This document shows, one piece after another, positions 37,785-47,417 of a DNA stretch of 64,000 nt. The stretch's first letter is position 1. Each line of letters starts with the position of its first letter. Both the position numbers and the translations under genes were made by a program. Under the pieces are notes generated by a model, which saw only the letters and a program-made list of their open reading frames with translations, was not told where the DNA came from and searched no databases. Source of the DNA: DT-110 sp030148525 (GTDB lineage Bacteria; Bacteroidota; Bacteroidia; Chitinophagales; Saprospiraceae); NCBI GenBank assembly GCA_965227445.1, contig OZ245751.1, forward strand, positions 4,588,001 to 4,652,000. The letters are read 5' to 3'.

Positions 37785-39755
37785 TCACACGTCTACGTTA
37801 GCGTATTTGGCGTTAGCCTCAATAAAGGCGCGGCGTGGTGGCACTTCATCCCCCATGAGCATAGAGAACACGCTATCAGCTTGTATCGCATCATCGATGG
37901 ATACCTGGCGCAAGATGCGATTATCCGGCTTCATGGTGGTATCCCACAACTGCTCGGCGTTCATCTCACCAAGACCCTTATAGCGTTGCACTTTGACACC
38001 ACTTTCGTTACCGGCGTCACCGGTGATTTCGCGTACGGCGTCACGACGTTCTTCATCCGACCAGCAATAGCGCTCGGTCTTTCCTTTTTTGACCAGATAG
38101 AGCGGTGGGGTAGCAATGTAGATGTATCCGCGCTCGATCAGCGGTTTCATATAGCGGAAGAAGAAGGTTAAGATCAGGGTCACAATGTGGCTACCATCGA
38201 CGTCGGCATCACACATGATGATAATCTTGTGGTAGCGCAGCTTATCGAGGTTAAGGACGCGTTCTCCATCTTCGTTTTCGACAATATTCACGCCCAGGGC
38301 AGTGAAGATATTCTTGATCTCCTCATTTTCGTAGATTTTATGCTCGAGGGCCTTTTCTACGTTGAGGATTTTACCGCGCAGCGGCAGGATGGCCTGGAAC
38401 TTACGATCCCGGCCTTGTTTGGCCGTACCACCGGCCGAATCACCCTCCACCAGATATAATTCACTGATGCCGGGGTCGCGGGAAGAGCAATCGCTGAGCT
38501 TACCGGGAAGCCCGCCTCCACTCAGTGCATTCTTCCGCTGTACCATTTCCCGGGCTTTGCGGGCCGCGTGACGAGCCGTAGCTGCCAGGATCACCTTATC
38601 GATGATGCGTTTGGCATCTTTAGGGTGTTCCTCCAGATAGTGTTTGAGAACTTCTCCAACACACTGAGACACGATCGAGGTCACTTCGGAGTTACCGAGT
38701 TCCCCTTTGGTTTGTCCTTTGAATTGAGGCTCGGGAACCTTTACGGATACTACAGCCGTAAGTCCCTCGCGGAAATCCTCCCCGGAGATCTTAAACTTCA
38801 GTTTATTGAAAAAGCCGTTCTCCTCCCCGTAGGATTTGAACAGGCGGTTGACAGCCATGCGGAATCCACGCACGTGGGTACCACCTTCCCGGGTGTTAAT
38901 ATTGTTGACGTAGGAGTAAATGGTCTCCTGATAAGAGGTATTGTATTGCATGGCCACTTCAACCTCCACGTGATCCTGTTTTCCGGTAACGTGAATCGGT
39001 TTTTCGATCAGTGGCTGTTTGGATTCGTCGAGTTTGGCGACAAACTCCCGCAAACCACCCTCGGAAAAGAAGCGTTCAGAGCGCGGTTTACCATCTTCCA
39101 GATGCCGCTCGTCGGTAAGTGTCAGGACAAGTCCCTTATTGAGGTAGGACAACTCACGCATTCGTCCGGCCAGGATATCCCATTTAAACTCCAGGGTTTC
39201 AAAAATAGTCGAGTCCGGTTTAAACGTAATGGCGGTACCTTTCTCATCGGTTTCGCCGATGAAGGATACATCTCCCTGTGGCTTACCTTTTTTATACGAT
39301 TGTTCGGCGATCTTACCATCGCGCCAAACCGTTGCTTTAAGGTCTTCGGAAAGAGCGTTCACACAAGACACCCCTACCCCGTGAAGACCACCGGATACTT
39401 TGTAGGTATCTTTGTCGAATTTTCCCCCTGCGTGAAGCACGGTCATCACCACTTCAAGCGCCGATTTATTCAGCTTCTTGTGGGTATCGGTAGGAATACC
39501 ACGTCCGTCATCTCGTACCGACAGGGAATTATCGGGGTGGATGACTGTGTCAATTTGGGTACAGTGCCCGGCCAGGTGTTCATCGATAGAGTTGTCGATG
39601 ACCTCCCACACGAGATGGTGTAACCCTTTCGTATCGGTACTACCGATATACATTCCCGGGCGCTTCCGCACCGCTTCCAATCCTTCAAGCGCCGTAATAT
39701 TCGATGCGCTGTAGTCCTGTTTCCCAGGCTTGTTTTGATTCTTATCGCTTGCCAT
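37785..39755 (-). CDS. gyrB: DNA gyrase subunit B
   Basis: The ATPase subunit of gyrase, which with GyrA introduces negative supercoils. It shows the GHKL ATPase motifs (EVIDNSIDEH, DDGRGIP, GGLHGVGVSCVNALS), QTKGELGNSEV in the transducer, and the Toprim motifs EGDSAGG and MCDADVDGSHI. It ends with RRAFIEANAKYANVDV, as usual for Bacteroidota GyrB; the length of about 656 residues lacks the enterobacterial insertion. The frame starts at 39761, but a perfect TATCTTTG promoter box at 39766-39773 implies transcription starts near 39760, so the second ATG (39753-39755, MASDKNQ) is preferred. ParE is the alternative, but the motifs fit GyrB better. Confidence 0.93.
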   Translation of the reverse strand: MASDKNQNKPGKQDYSASNITALEGLEAVRKRPGMYIGSTDTKGLHHLVWEVIDNSIDEHLAGHCTQIDTVIHPDNSLSVRDDGRGIPTDTHKKLNKSALEVVMTVLHAGGKFDKDTYKVSGGLHGVGVSCVNALSEDLKATVWRDGKIAEQSYKKGKPQGDVSFIGETDEKGTAITFKPDSTIFETLEFKWDILAGRMRELSYLNKGLVLTLTDERHLEDGKPRSERFFSEGGLREFVAKLDESKQPLIEKPIHVTGKQDHVEVEVAMQYNTSYQETIYSYVNNINTREGGTHVRGFRMAVNRLFKSYGEENGFFNKLKFKISGEDFREGLTAVVSVKVPEPQFKGQTKGELGNSEVTSIVSQCVGEVLKHYLEEHPKDAKRIIDKVILAATARHAARKAREMVQRKNALSGGGLPGKLSDCSSRDPGISELYLVEGDSAGGTAKQGRDRKFQAILPLRGKILNVEKALEHKIYENEEIKNIFTALGVNIVENEDGERVLNLDKLRYHKIIIMCDADVDGSHIVTLILTFFFRYMKPLIERGYIYIATPPLYLVKKGKTERYCWSDEERRDAVREITGDAGNESGVKVQRYKGLGEMNAEQLWDTTMKPDNRILRQVSIDDAIQADSVFSMLMGDEVPPRRAFIEANAKYANVDV

Positions 39756-39765
39756 ATCCATCTTA

Positions 39766-39773
39766 CAAAGATA
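39766..39773 (-). promoter_or_regulatory. -7 box for gyrB
   Basis: Read leftward, TATCTTTG is an exact TAnnTTTG match just ahead of the gyrB start. No TTG is visible at the -33 distance. Confidence 0.45.
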
Positions 39774-40035
39774 TTAAAATTACGGCCTTTTTTTGCCTTT
39801 TCCTCGCCATAAACACCCACACACGACCGCTATAAGTATGGTTTCATCACTACTGTAAAAGAAACACCTGAAACAGCCTCGTAGTTGCCTTGTTACACAT
39901 TGATAATCTGTGCTTTAAGAATTCGTTAACCGCGACAAAAAAAGTGCTGTTTCAGGGTTTTGTCATTTTTTTCTTTTACCCCGGCTCATCAATTGGCCAA
40001 ATCGAGTTGTTCACCTTTAAATCCAACCCGTTGAT

Positions 40036-40069
40036 ATCTTTTCACGCGAGTATATACTCGACTCGAAGT
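40036..40069 (+). promoter_or_regulatory. Palindromic upstream element, copy 1 (tsaE side)
   Basis: A 34-nt block with the perfect palindrome CGAGTATATACTCG. It matches 52942-52975 on the opposite strand with one mismatch; a second shared stretch, CCACTTC-NN-TGTCGGTATA, follows in both. It ends 75 bases before the tsaE ATG. It could be an operator or a small mobile repeat. Confidence 0.6.
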
Positions 40070-40079
40070 CGTTGGAATT

Positions 40080-40120
40080 GACAGCACGAAGTACGGGGGG
40101 GCAAAGACCACTTCGCTGTC
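40080..40120 (+). other. Hairpin with G7 loop before tsaE
   Basis: GACAGCACGAAGT pairs with ACTTCGCTGTC except for a 2-nt bulge; the loop contains seven consecutive G. It lies 24 bases upstream of the tsaE start and could affect translation or transcription. Confidence 0.45.
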
Positions 40121-40144
40121 GGTATACCGGAAAAATTTGTATCC

Positions 40145-40555
40145 ATGCCAACATCCTTAATAAACCGGGAATCAGATTTGCCCGCAGTGGCAAAGCGCCT
40201 GTTATTGGCAGCTGGCGACCGGCGCATTTTTTTACTGGAGGGTACTCTGGGAGCAGGGAAAACCACCCTGATCAAGCAATTGTGTGCGAGCCTAGGAGTA
40301 GACCCATCCGAAGTGCATAGCCCCACCTACGCATTGGTAAATGAGTATGAAGGGATGGAAACCGTATACCACCTCGACCTGTACCGCTTGAAAAGCCTGG
40401 ATGAAGCCATTGATATTGGCATCGAAGATATTTTGTACAGCGGGCAGTATTGCTTTATTGAGTGGCCCGAGCTGATTGAGCCAATACTTCCCGCGGAGGT
40501 CATTCGAATTAAGCTGGAGTTAGCCCCGGATTCAGCTCGAAAAATCCTATTTTAG
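40145..40555 (+). CDS. tsaE: tRNA threonylcarbamoyladenosine biosynthesis ATPase TsaE
   Basis: A 136-residue P-loop ATPase needed, with TsaB and TsaD, for the t6A modification of ANN-decoding tRNAs. Walker A is LEGTLGAGKTTLIK; SPTYALVNEY and HLDLYRL are the family motifs. The length is normal. It is followed after 60 bases by alanine dehydrogenase, a neighbourhood often seen in Bacteroidota. The palindromic upstream element may control both genes. Confidence 0.95.
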   Translation: MPTSLINRESDLPAVAKRLLLAAGDRRIFLLEGTLGAGKTTLIKQLCASLGVDPSEVHSPTYALVNEYEGMETVYHLDLYRLKSLDEAIDIGIEDILYSGQYCFIEWPELIEPILPAEVIRIKLELAPDSARKILF

Positions 40556-40615
40556 CGAAAAGCAGGACGGGATCCCCTTGGGCTGCTTCTTCAGGATGAG
40601 TTTTATTAGTTGTTT

Positions 40616-41848
40616 ATGAGTGACGAAAAGGGACGCCGAATACAAGTACCCAAGGAGTTTACACAAGGCCAACTCGAAACGCAAACCGAGATGTTGCAAC
40701 GCAAGCAGCGTCCGAACAAGCTTTTTATCGGGGTTCCCAAAGAAATCATGCAGCAGGAAAACCGCATTGCATTAGTCCCCTCTTCTGTGCAAACCCTCAT
40801 CGGTAATGGTCACCGCGTAGTTGTCGAAGCCGGAGCCGGGGAAAAATCCAGCTTCTCCGACCACGATTATTCCGAAGCCGGAGCCGATATAGCTTATAGC
40901 GCCGAGCAAGTCTATAAGGCCGACATCATCATCAAGGTCGCTCCGCCCACGCTGGAAGAGGTCGAGTTGATGCACCCCAACCAAATCCTTATCTCTCCGC
41001 TTCAGCTGCCGATCATTTCCGGTGATTACATCAATGCCTTACGTAAAAAGCGCGTCATAGCTCTGGCTATGGAGTACATTAAAGACGAGGCCGACACCTT
41101 TCCGGTAGTGCGCATAATGAGTGAAATGGCGGGGCTGAGTGCCATGCTGACCGCAGCCGAACTATTGACCTACAACCGCGGCGGCAGTGGTCTATTATTA
41201 GGAGGTATCTCCGGTGTACCCAGCGCCAAAGTAGTCATCTTGGGAGCCGGGATCGTCGCCGAGTATGCCACTCGCGTGGCACTGGGGCTGGGTGCCGAAG
41301 TACGAATCTTCGACAATAACATCTACAAGTTGAAGCGCCTGCAAAACCAGGTGGGCCGCCAGTTATTCACCTCGGCCATGAACCCTGTCTACCTGGAGCG
41401 GGAACTCGTCACGGCGGATGTTGTCATCGGCGCTGTTCATGCCAAGACCGGCCGTACCCCCGTGATCGTTAGCGAAGAACAGATCACCAAAATGAAATCC
41501 GGATCGGTCATCATCGATGTCAGTATCGATCAAGGTGGTTGCTTTGCCACTTCGGAGGTAACCACCCTGAATAATCCGACCTTCATCAAGCACGAAGTCA
41601 TTCACTACTGTGTTCCGAATATCGCATCCCGGGTACCTAAAACAGCTTCTACCGCCGTTAGTAATATCCTGACCCCCATTCTGCTGAAAGCAGGTTCTAC
41701 TGCCAGTATCGAGCACCTGTTGTTCAATAATCACGGTCTCCGGCACGGTGTCTACACCTATAAAGGATGTCTTTGCAACGAATATTTGGGGGAGCGCTTC
41801 GAGATTAAATTCACCGACCTGGATCTGCTGATTACCTCCAATTTGTAG
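40616..41848 (+). CDS. ald: Alanine dehydrogenase
   Basis: NAD-dependent oxidative deamination of L-alanine to pyruvate. The N-terminal part has IGVPKEIMQQENRIALVPSS and VEAGAGEKSSFSDHDY. The Rossmann domain has VVILGAGIVAEYATRVALGL, followed by DVSIDQGGC and NIASRVPKTAS. The protein has 410 residues with a 38-residue N-terminal extension beyond classical enzymes, as in other Bacteroidota. The ATG at 40616 is chosen; an upstream TTG at 40610 is possible. It is probably co-transcribed with tsaE. Confidence 0.94.
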   Translation: MSDEKGRRIQVPKEFTQGQLETQTEMLQRKQRPNKLFIGVPKEIMQQENRIALVPSSVQTLIGNGHRVVVEAGAGEKSSFSDHDYSEAGADIAYSAEQVYKADIIIKVAPPTLEEVELMHPNQILISPLQLPIISGDYINALRKKRVIALAMEYIKDEADTFPVVRIMSEMAGLSAMLTAAELLTYNRGGSGLLLGGISGVPSAKVVILGAGIVAEYATRVALGLGAEVRIFDNNIYKLKRLQNQVGRQLFTSAMNPVYLERELVTADVVIGAVHAKTGRTPVIVSEEQITKMKSGSVIIDVSIDQGGCFATSEVTTLNNPTFIKHEVIHYCVPNIASRVPKTASTAVSNILTPILLKAGSTASIEHLLFNNHGLRHGVYTYKGCLCNEYLGERFEIKFTDLDLLITSNL

Positions 41849-41978
41849 TGAGCAGGGCCAAGCTCTTGGGTGGCAACCTCCATTTTCCACAAAAAACAAA
41901 CACTGCAATTCACTGATGTGCAAACACTTGCATAAATCAATAATATATCCACATGGCAGGCGATTGTGGAATGATTCC

Positions 41979-41999
41979 AGATGCCATCGGGGATGGCAT
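41979..41999. repeat. GATGCCATC palindrome
   Basis: GATGCCATC-GGG-GATGGCATC, a 9-bp perfect stem with a 3-nt loop, in the spacer after ald. It is related to the duplicated 22-mer at 59817-59862. It may serve as a terminator, but no T-run follows. Confidence 0.6.
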
Positions 42000-42022
42000 C
42001 GCAGAACCAACTCACCCCTTTT

Positions 42023-42061
42023 CCGGTTTTACCTATATATTCTTACGCATCATAAAACCGG
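42023..42061 (+). promoter_or_regulatory. Inverted repeat just before the TPR gene
   Basis: CCGGTTTTA (42023-42031) and TAAAACCGG (42053-42061), 21-nt loop, ending seven bases before the ATG. It could sequester the initiation region or bind a repressor. Confidence 0.4.
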
Positions 42062-42068
42062 TACGCTT

Positions 42069-43298
42069 ATGGTTCCTCATTTTTACCCCTGTTTATCTGT
42101 TCGTGCACTTGCGTTCATCCTGATACTGGGCTCCTGTCAGCTATCAGCCCAAACCCTTGACCTCGTGCAAACCAATGGAGTCGTTTCCATTGAGCGTTAC
42201 GGAGAAGATATTGCCGGTCTCCTCATTGAAGCCGACAACCTGATGCGAAAGCGGGACTTCGAACGGGCCATCATACAGTACGATCAGGCAGTTGCCCAGA
42301 ACCCTTCCCTGGCCGACATCTATATCCGGCGGGCTATTGCCAAACAAAAACTGGGGCGAACGTCCGAAGCCCGGGCAGATATAGAGCACGCCTACCTGCT
42401 TAATCCCTACGCTGCCGATCTCTACGGTTTTGGTAACAACCAACGCCTCCTGCAAATTATGGCCGTCGAACCGGGCAAAAACTTACTGGGCCTTGATGCC
42501 AACATGTGGGACTATATCCTGACCGACTATTACGATCTGGATAGCGAAGCATTACGGATGAAATGGAATATCTCACCTGAAGTCTGGGATCAATGGAAGG
42601 GTGCTACCCGAGACCTTTTGACCACGGGCACCTTAACTCAATCAGGCGATCAATTACTGGCAATATTAACAATGGACCCCAACATCCCTGCCCGAATGGT
42701 GGATCAATTTCTGGAACAAGACCCCCTCATTCCTTTCGCAATTCGCGCGTATCTGGAAGCACGCGTATTGGGGCAGGACAGCCAAACGGAGAAGGCGATC
42801 GAGGTTGCCTTAGAGGGTCTGCGTTCCGATCCCCGGTTTACCCCTCTGCAATTTTTGATGGCAGAGTTATATGCGCAAAAAGGGGCTTACCAAGAGGCTC
42901 TTGCTACTTATCAATCCATTGAAGAAGGAGATTCCGAATTACTCGCAGCTCTTGGCATTATGAACCGGGCCTTCTTACTCAAAGTTACCGGGCAACAATT
43001 GCGTGTACTGCAAGTACTCGACAGACTCGAACGGTTGGAGATTCCAAATTCGTGGGTCCCTCAGCTACATTATTTACGCGGGAATACGCACCTCCTGCTA
43101 GGTGAGTACCATACCGCTCGCGAAGCCTATGACCGGGCCATACGGGCAGAACCCAATTTTGCGGAAGCCTACCACAACCGGGCCCTCCTCCACATCCTAA
43201 GTTATAATTGGCCGGATGCCTGTGCTGATTTCGACAGTAGCATTGCCCTGGGATACACTAAAAGTGAAGAGAAGAAACGCTATTTCTGTAACTTTTAA
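42069..43298 (+). CDS. Exported TPR-repeat protein
   Basis: A 409-residue protein with an N-terminal signal (ALAFILILGSCQLSAQ; either a lipobox at the Cys or cleavage after SAQ). The frame opens at 41916, but the ATG at 42069 gives the signal peptide. The mature part has TPR motifs near residues 50-120 (DFERAIIQYDQAVAQNPSLAD) and near the C-terminus (YHTAREAYDRAIRAEPNFAE), with a less regular helical centre. It is likely a periplasmic or outer-membrane scaffold; partners are unknown. Its TAA stop is the first triplet of the repeated element starting at 43296. Confidence 0.85.
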   Translation: MVPHFYPCLSVRALAFILILGSCQLSAQTLDLVQTNGVVSIERYGEDIAGLLIEADNLMRKRDFERAIIQYDQAVAQNPSLADIYIRRAIAKQKLGRTSEARADIEHAYLLNPYAADLYGFGNNQRLLQIMAVEPGKNLLGLDANMWDYILTDYYDLDSEALRMKWNISPEVWDQWKGATRDLLTTGTLTQSGDQLLAILTMDPNIPARMVDQFLEQDPLIPFAIRAYLEARVLGQDSQTEKAIEVALEGLRSDPRFTPLQFLMAELYAQKGAYQEALATYQSIEEGDSELLAALGIMNRAFLLKVTGQQLRVLQVLDRLERLEIPNSWVPQLHYLRGNTHLLLGEYHTAREAYDRAIRAEPNFAEAYHNRALLHILSYNWPDACADFDSSIALGYTKSEEKKRYFCNF

Positions 43299-43480
43299 CG
43301 TGAGGTTGGGCAGATACTATTTCTTAAAGAGAGGATACCTTAGGCCCAACCTCCCGGTACAGGGTGGTTGGTATAGTGTATAGAGATTCGAGCAAGTCCT
43401 ACTACCCAATACCCTCTACCAAATACAACGGGAGGTGGTTACAACCCACTATCAATCGATTAGCCCCTAAACCACGTTAC
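43296..43480. mobile_element. Structured repeat element of about 185 bp, copy A (MITE-like)
   Basis: Homologous to 53033-53210. The left end TAACGTGAGGTTGGG is approximately the inverse of the right end of copy B. A 10-bp perfect stem GAGGTTGGGC / GCCCAACCTC (43302-43311, 43344-43353) occupies the same place as a 9-bp stem in copy B. The 17-nt core AGCAAGTCCTACTACCC (43391-43407) is identical in both. No open frame, and no clear target-site duplication. Confidence 0.65.
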
Positions 43481-43494
43481 CTTTTAGAATCTTA

Positions 43495-44961
43495 TTACCG
43501 ATCAGGGGGGCTACTTTGGCCACGGTACCGGTAAACCTGAAAACGATCAATCGTGGTTTCTTTTGTATAATCAGCCTGTAACCAGTTCCAGAATGATTTC
43601 CGGCTTTCCAGACGGTCATCTTTTTTGAAAATGATGAACTTGGGAGTCGCCGCTTTGAGCTTATCTATCTGGGCAGCCACATCGATATCCAGTGCTTGTA
43701 TGTGTTTTTCACTCCACAAGAGGGACGGATGCACGTATTTGACCGGACTGGAGCGATCCAACAGAAAATAGGCCACGTGGGCGTCGTTGACAAAATAGAC
43801 CTGATCACCGGGCTCAAGATCTGGTGACACATATGCTGACAAAACTCTCGGATAATCGGGACGATCCAGGTAATCCTTCTTTTGAAAAAGCCAATTTGCC
43901 ACCAGGACCAACCCGATAAAAGTGCCCCCCGGAATGGGTCGCAAAAACCAACGAAGCCACCGTGGATGCTTACTTCGCTGACCATTGAAAGCCTCTCCGG
44001 CCAAAAAACTTACCGGCAACATCAACTGAATGTAATAGTGTCCGTAAAATGTCCCCGGCAGTAAGACAACTACCAAAACCAGCACACTCCATAATAAGCC
44101 CCATTGCTTATACGGGAAGGAAAACCGACGCAACAACACACTTCCCAACAACAAAGTCACCGGAAAAAATCGTAGGAAAAAGTCCAGTGGACTCTTCAAA
44201 TAAGCCACGAATGGAGGTGATTCCGGGTAGCGGCTACTCAGTTCAAACGTGTAAAACAAAAAAGTATCTAACGCCCCCAGCTGAGCGTAATACACCAGTA
44301 CCGAAAGAAAAGGCAGGCTCATGCCAATGCCCATAGGCAGCCACTGTCGCCATAAAGTGCGCCAGGAGGTATGGCGTACCATCAACAAAATAGCAAAGGC
44401 CAATGCATCAAACAGTACTACGTATTTGATGACGAAACCTATCCCCAGCAGCAATCCTGCCAGCCAGGATTGCCAGGGCGAGGCCTGATCGCTGAGCACC
44501 CAAAATGCCAGGGCAGTAAGTGCTACGAAATACGTCTCCGTATTCGGAGAGACCCCATAGAAAGTAAATAAAGAGCACAGGAAGATAAAAATAAACCCCG
44601 CTGCCCGGGCTGCTGCCGGATGACTACCCAGATTTAATTTGGCCCGGTATACCCCAAAAGCAGTCACTACGACCATCAGCGTAGCAGCCACTCGCAATGC
44701 AAAAATAGAGGTACCAAACAACCACTCCAGGGCCGCATAAACCAGGAAAATCCCCAGTGGCTTAGTATCGACCACGTCAATCCAATAGGTCTGACCACTT
44801 AACAGAGCGTCGGCAATGACAATATAAGTGGACTCATCGTGGTTGATGACCGCCGGAAAAAAGGATATTACGCGCAACGCCAGGGCAGTCAACAGGAATA
44901 AACACAGTGCTTTCCCATGCTTTTTCCACTCCGGAGACGGTATGGTAGCTACCCCGGTCAA
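43495..44961 (-). CDS. Membrane glycosyltransferase (ArnT/PMT-like, GT39/GT83 type)
   Basis: A 488-residue polytopic protein of about eleven helices. The motif VINHDESTY in the first periplasmic loop is the DE catalytic motif of GT-C glycosyltransferases that use lipid-linked sugars; TYWIDVVDTKPLG is also typical. The C-terminal third is a soluble periplasmic domain. The start is TTG at 44959-44961, directly after the glyS TAG on this strand; no ATG occurs until well inside the protein, so tight coupling to glyS is likely. The acceptor (lipid A, protein or polysaccharide) is not known. Confidence 0.85.
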   Translation of the reverse strand: MTGVATIPSPEWKKHGKALCLFLLTALALRVISFFPAVINHDESTYIVIADALLSGQTYWIDVVDTKPLGIFLVYAALEWLFGTSIFALRVAATLMVVVTAFGVYRAKLNLGSHPAAARAAGFIFIFLCSLFTFYGVSPNTETYFVALTALAFWVLSDQASPWQSWLAGLLLGIGFVIKYVVLFDALAFAILLMVRHTSWRTLWRQWLPMGIGMSLPFLSVLVYYAQLGALDTFLFYTFELSSRYPESPPFVAYLKSPLDFFLRFFPVTLLLGSVLLRRFSFPYKQWGLLWSVLVLVVVLLPGTFYGHYYIQLMLPVSFLAGEAFNGQRSKHPRWLRWFLRPIPGGTFIGLVLVANWLFQKKDYLDRPDYPRVLSAYVSPDLEPGDQVYFVNDAHVAYFLLDRSSPVKYVHPSLLWSEKHIQALDIDVAAQIDKLKAATPKFIIFKKDDRLESRKSFWNWLQADYTKETTIDRFQVYRYRGQSSPPDR

Positions 44962-46512
44962 CTAGCGCCTTAGTAATGATTCCCGACCGACCCGCTTGCG
45001 TACGATATCGGCAATTTGGTCGATATGGATCCGTTCCTGTTTCAGGCTGTCGCGCTCCCGGATAGTTACCGTGTGATCATCGAGGGTTTCAAAATCAATA
45101 GTGATACAATAGGGCGTCCCGATGGCATCCTGACGACGGTAGCGGCGCCCGATAGCATCTTTCTCATCGTACTGACACTGGAAGGAGAACTTCAATTTAT
45201 CGAATACATCGCGAGCTGCTTTGGTCAATTCCTCCCTGTTCTTCAGCAGAGGTAATACAGCTACCTGCACCGGAGCAATCGCCGGGTGCAATTTTAGTAC
45301 GGTACGGGTCGACTCCTTGCCATCAGCATCAGGAACGGTTTCTTCCTGCAGGGCGTGGGTCATGGCCGCCAGGAACATGCGATCAGCCCCGATCGATGTC
45401 TCGACGACGTAGGGAACATAACTTTCATTTACCTCCGGATCGAAGTACTGCAATTTACGCCCCGATAGCTCCTGATGCCGGCTCAGGTCAAAATCGGTAC
45501 GCGAGTGAATACCCTCTAATTCTTTAAATCCGAACGGGAATTGGAATTCGATATCAACCGCGGCATTGGCATAGTGCGCCAGGTTGTCGTGGTCGTGAAA
45601 GCGCAGTTCGCTATCGGTATGCCCCAGTGCCTTGTGCCACTTCATACGTGACTCCTTCCAGTACTCGTACCATTTCATTTCCTCACCCGGGCGAACAAAA
45701 AATTGCATTTCCATTTGCTCAAATTCACGCATCCGAAAGATGAACTGGCGGGCAACGATCTCGTTGCGGAAGGCCTTACCGATCTGTGCGATCCCGAATG
45801 GCAGTTTCTGGCGCGTTGTTTTCTGTACGTTCAGGAAGTTTACGAAGATCCCCTGGGCGGTTTCCGGACGCAGGTACAACTTGCCCTCTTCCCCGGCAAT
45901 ATTTCCCAGCTGAGTTGAGAACATAAGGTTGAACTGGCGTACATCGGTCCAGTTGCGGGTTCCACTTTCGGGATCGGCGATGTCCAAATCTTCGATCAAT
46001 TGCTTTAAGGCAGGCATGTCGTTATTCGACATGGAAGTGGCCAGGCGTTCCCGAATAGAGGCAATCTCTTCGGTATAGCGGCTTACTCGGGGATGGGTTG
46101 ATACAAATTGCTCCTGATCAAACTCGTCGCCAAATCGCTTTTGGGCCTTTTTGACTTCCTTATCGATCTTTTTCTGGATCTTCTCCATGGCCTCCTCTAC
46201 CAGTACATCGGCCCGGTAGCGTTTATTGCTATCCTTATTGTCGATCAGCGGATCGTTGAATGCATCTACGTGACCCGATGCCTTCCAGGTCTTAGGATGC
46301 ATGAAAATGGCTGAATCAAGCCCCACAATATCCTCGTGCATCTGCACCATAGAAGCCCACCAATAATCTTTAAGATTGTTTTTCAGCTCCACTCCATAGG
46401 GACCATAATCATAGACAGCACTCAGGCCATCGTACACTTCGCTGGACTGAAAAATAAAACCATACTCCTTGCAGTGGGCAATCAGGTTCTTAAATTGATC
46501 TTGTTGAGCCAT
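44962..46512 (-). CDS. glyS: Glycine--tRNA ligase
   Basis: A 516-residue single-chain class II glycyl-tRNA synthetase of the dimeric type, charging tRNA-Gly. It shows YGFIFQSSEVY at the start, NLMFSTQ and LRPETAQGIFVNF in the catalytic core, RNEIVARQFIFRMREFEQME for motif 2, and ETSIGADRMFLAAM for motif 3; a C-terminal anticodon-binding domain follows (HPAIAPVQVAVLPLL). An insertion rich in K/E lies around residues 105-150. It precedes the membrane glycosyltransferase gene with no spacer. Confidence 0.96.
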   Translation of the reverse strand: MAQQDQFKNLIAHCKEYGFIFQSSEVYDGLSAVYDYGPYGVELKNNLKDYWWASMVQMHEDIVGLDSAIFMHPKTWKASGHVDAFNDPLIDNKDSNKRYRADVLVEEAMEKIQKKIDKEVKKAQKRFGDEFDQEQFVSTHPRVSRYTEEIASIRERLATSMSNNDMPALKQLIEDLDIADPESGTRNWTDVRQFNLMFSTQLGNIAGEEGKLYLRPETAQGIFVNFLNVQKTTRQKLPFGIAQIGKAFRNEIVARQFIFRMREFEQMEMQFFVRPGEEMKWYEYWKESRMKWHKALGHTDSELRFHDHDNLAHYANAAVDIEFQFPFGFKELEGIHSRTDFDLSRHQELSGRKLQYFDPEVNESYVPYVVETSIGADRMFLAAMTHALQEETVPDADGKESTRTVLKLHPAIAPVQVAVLPLLKNREELTKAARDVFDKLKFSFQCQYDEKDAIGRRYRRQDAIGTPYCITIDFETLDDHTVTIRERDSLKQERIHIDQIADIVRKRVGRESLLRR

Positions 46513-46723
46513 ATATTCCTGGTTTGGGTCGTTGATCTTGCTTTCGCAAAAAAGTAAATACGCACCCGCTACGTTTCTGCGTTGTTTCTTTAGGTGGATG
46601 CGCTATTGCACGGCCCTGCAAAAATGAGAATTTTTACCCGTTACCCGCATTTTACAGCCAAAAAATAGGGGTAACTCTCCCCGGGTTGCATCTGCCATAT
46701 GATAACAACCAACGACTGTAATT

Positions 46724-47413
46724 ATGAAAACAATATCTCTTATCACATTTGCCCTGGCCTTTTTGCTCATCGGATTCACCACGGCCACTCAGGCCCAATC
46801 GGAAATATCCGTCGATCCCTTCGATGGGGTATCGGTAATCGGCAATATCGATGTGACTCTGGAGGAAGGTACTCCCGGGAAAATCACCCTGTATACGGAA
46901 GGTATTGACGAAGACGATATCTCCATCAAAGTAACCCGCGGCACCCTTCGCCTGCGTGTACTGAATAGCTGGTTATACAAAAACGAAATCATTCGGGTAT
47001 ACATACCCTACGAAACGATCCGTAGTATTCGCGCCGATGCCGGAGCGACCATTGAGTGCGAAAACACCTTACAGACCGAACAAATGGAGATCAACATTGG
47101 AAGTGGTGCTTCCGCCCGGCTTACCCTCAAAGTAGAAAGCCTCAAAGGCAGTGCCTCCGAAGGTGGCCGACTCGTACTCCGTGGAGAAACCATTACCCAG
47201 GACGTCAGCGCCGGAACCGGTGGTGAATTCCTGGCCTTCGACCTCGAGTGCCAACGCACCTACGTAAGGGCCGGAACCGGTGGTATTGCCGAAGTAGTTG
47301 CCCGCGAACTGCTGGAGGCCGCTGCCAATACAGGTGGTCAGGTCACCTATAAAGGAGAACCCGATGAGAAAAAAATAAAGACCTTCATTGCCGGAGATGT
47401 AGACCGATATTAG
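46724..47413 (+). CDS. Secreted GIN-head (DUF2807) adhesin-like protein
   Basis: A 229-residue protein with signal peptide MKTISLITFALAFLLIGFTT ending ATQAQ. The mature part is the auto-transporter adhesin head GIN domain (DUF2807): FDGVSVIGNIDVTLEEG, IRSIRADAGATIE and repeated SGASARL / AGTGGE turns that form a short right-handed beta-helix. Such proteins are common in Bacteroidota and are assumed to be surface or periplasmic, with unknown ligands. It is followed by a heptamer hairpin and the convergent sigma factor gene. Confidence 0.88.
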   Translation: MKTISLITFALAFLLIGFTTATQAQSEISVDPFDGVSVIGNIDVTLEEGTPGKITLYTEGIDEDDISIKVTRGTLRLRVLNSWLYKNEIIRVYIPYETIRSIRADAGATIECENTLQTEQMEINIGSGASARLTLKVESLKGSASEGGRLVLRGETITQDVSAGTGGEFLAFDLECQRTYVRAGTGGIAEVVARELLEAAANTGGQVTYKGEPDEKKIKTFIAGDVDRY

Positions 47414-47417
47414 TGAT

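Larger units (their letters stand above)
39774..40144. other. Divergent spacer between gyrB and tsaE
   Basis: About 370 bases without a gene. The left part is A+T-rich. The right part holds the palindromic element at 40036-40069, a hairpin with a G7 loop at 40080-40120 and the palindrome CGGTATACCG at 40120-40129. Confidence 0.6.

Noticed and set aside
38568..39623. Open frame of 351 codons antisense to gyrB
   Set aside because: gyrB is unambiguous on the opposite strand.
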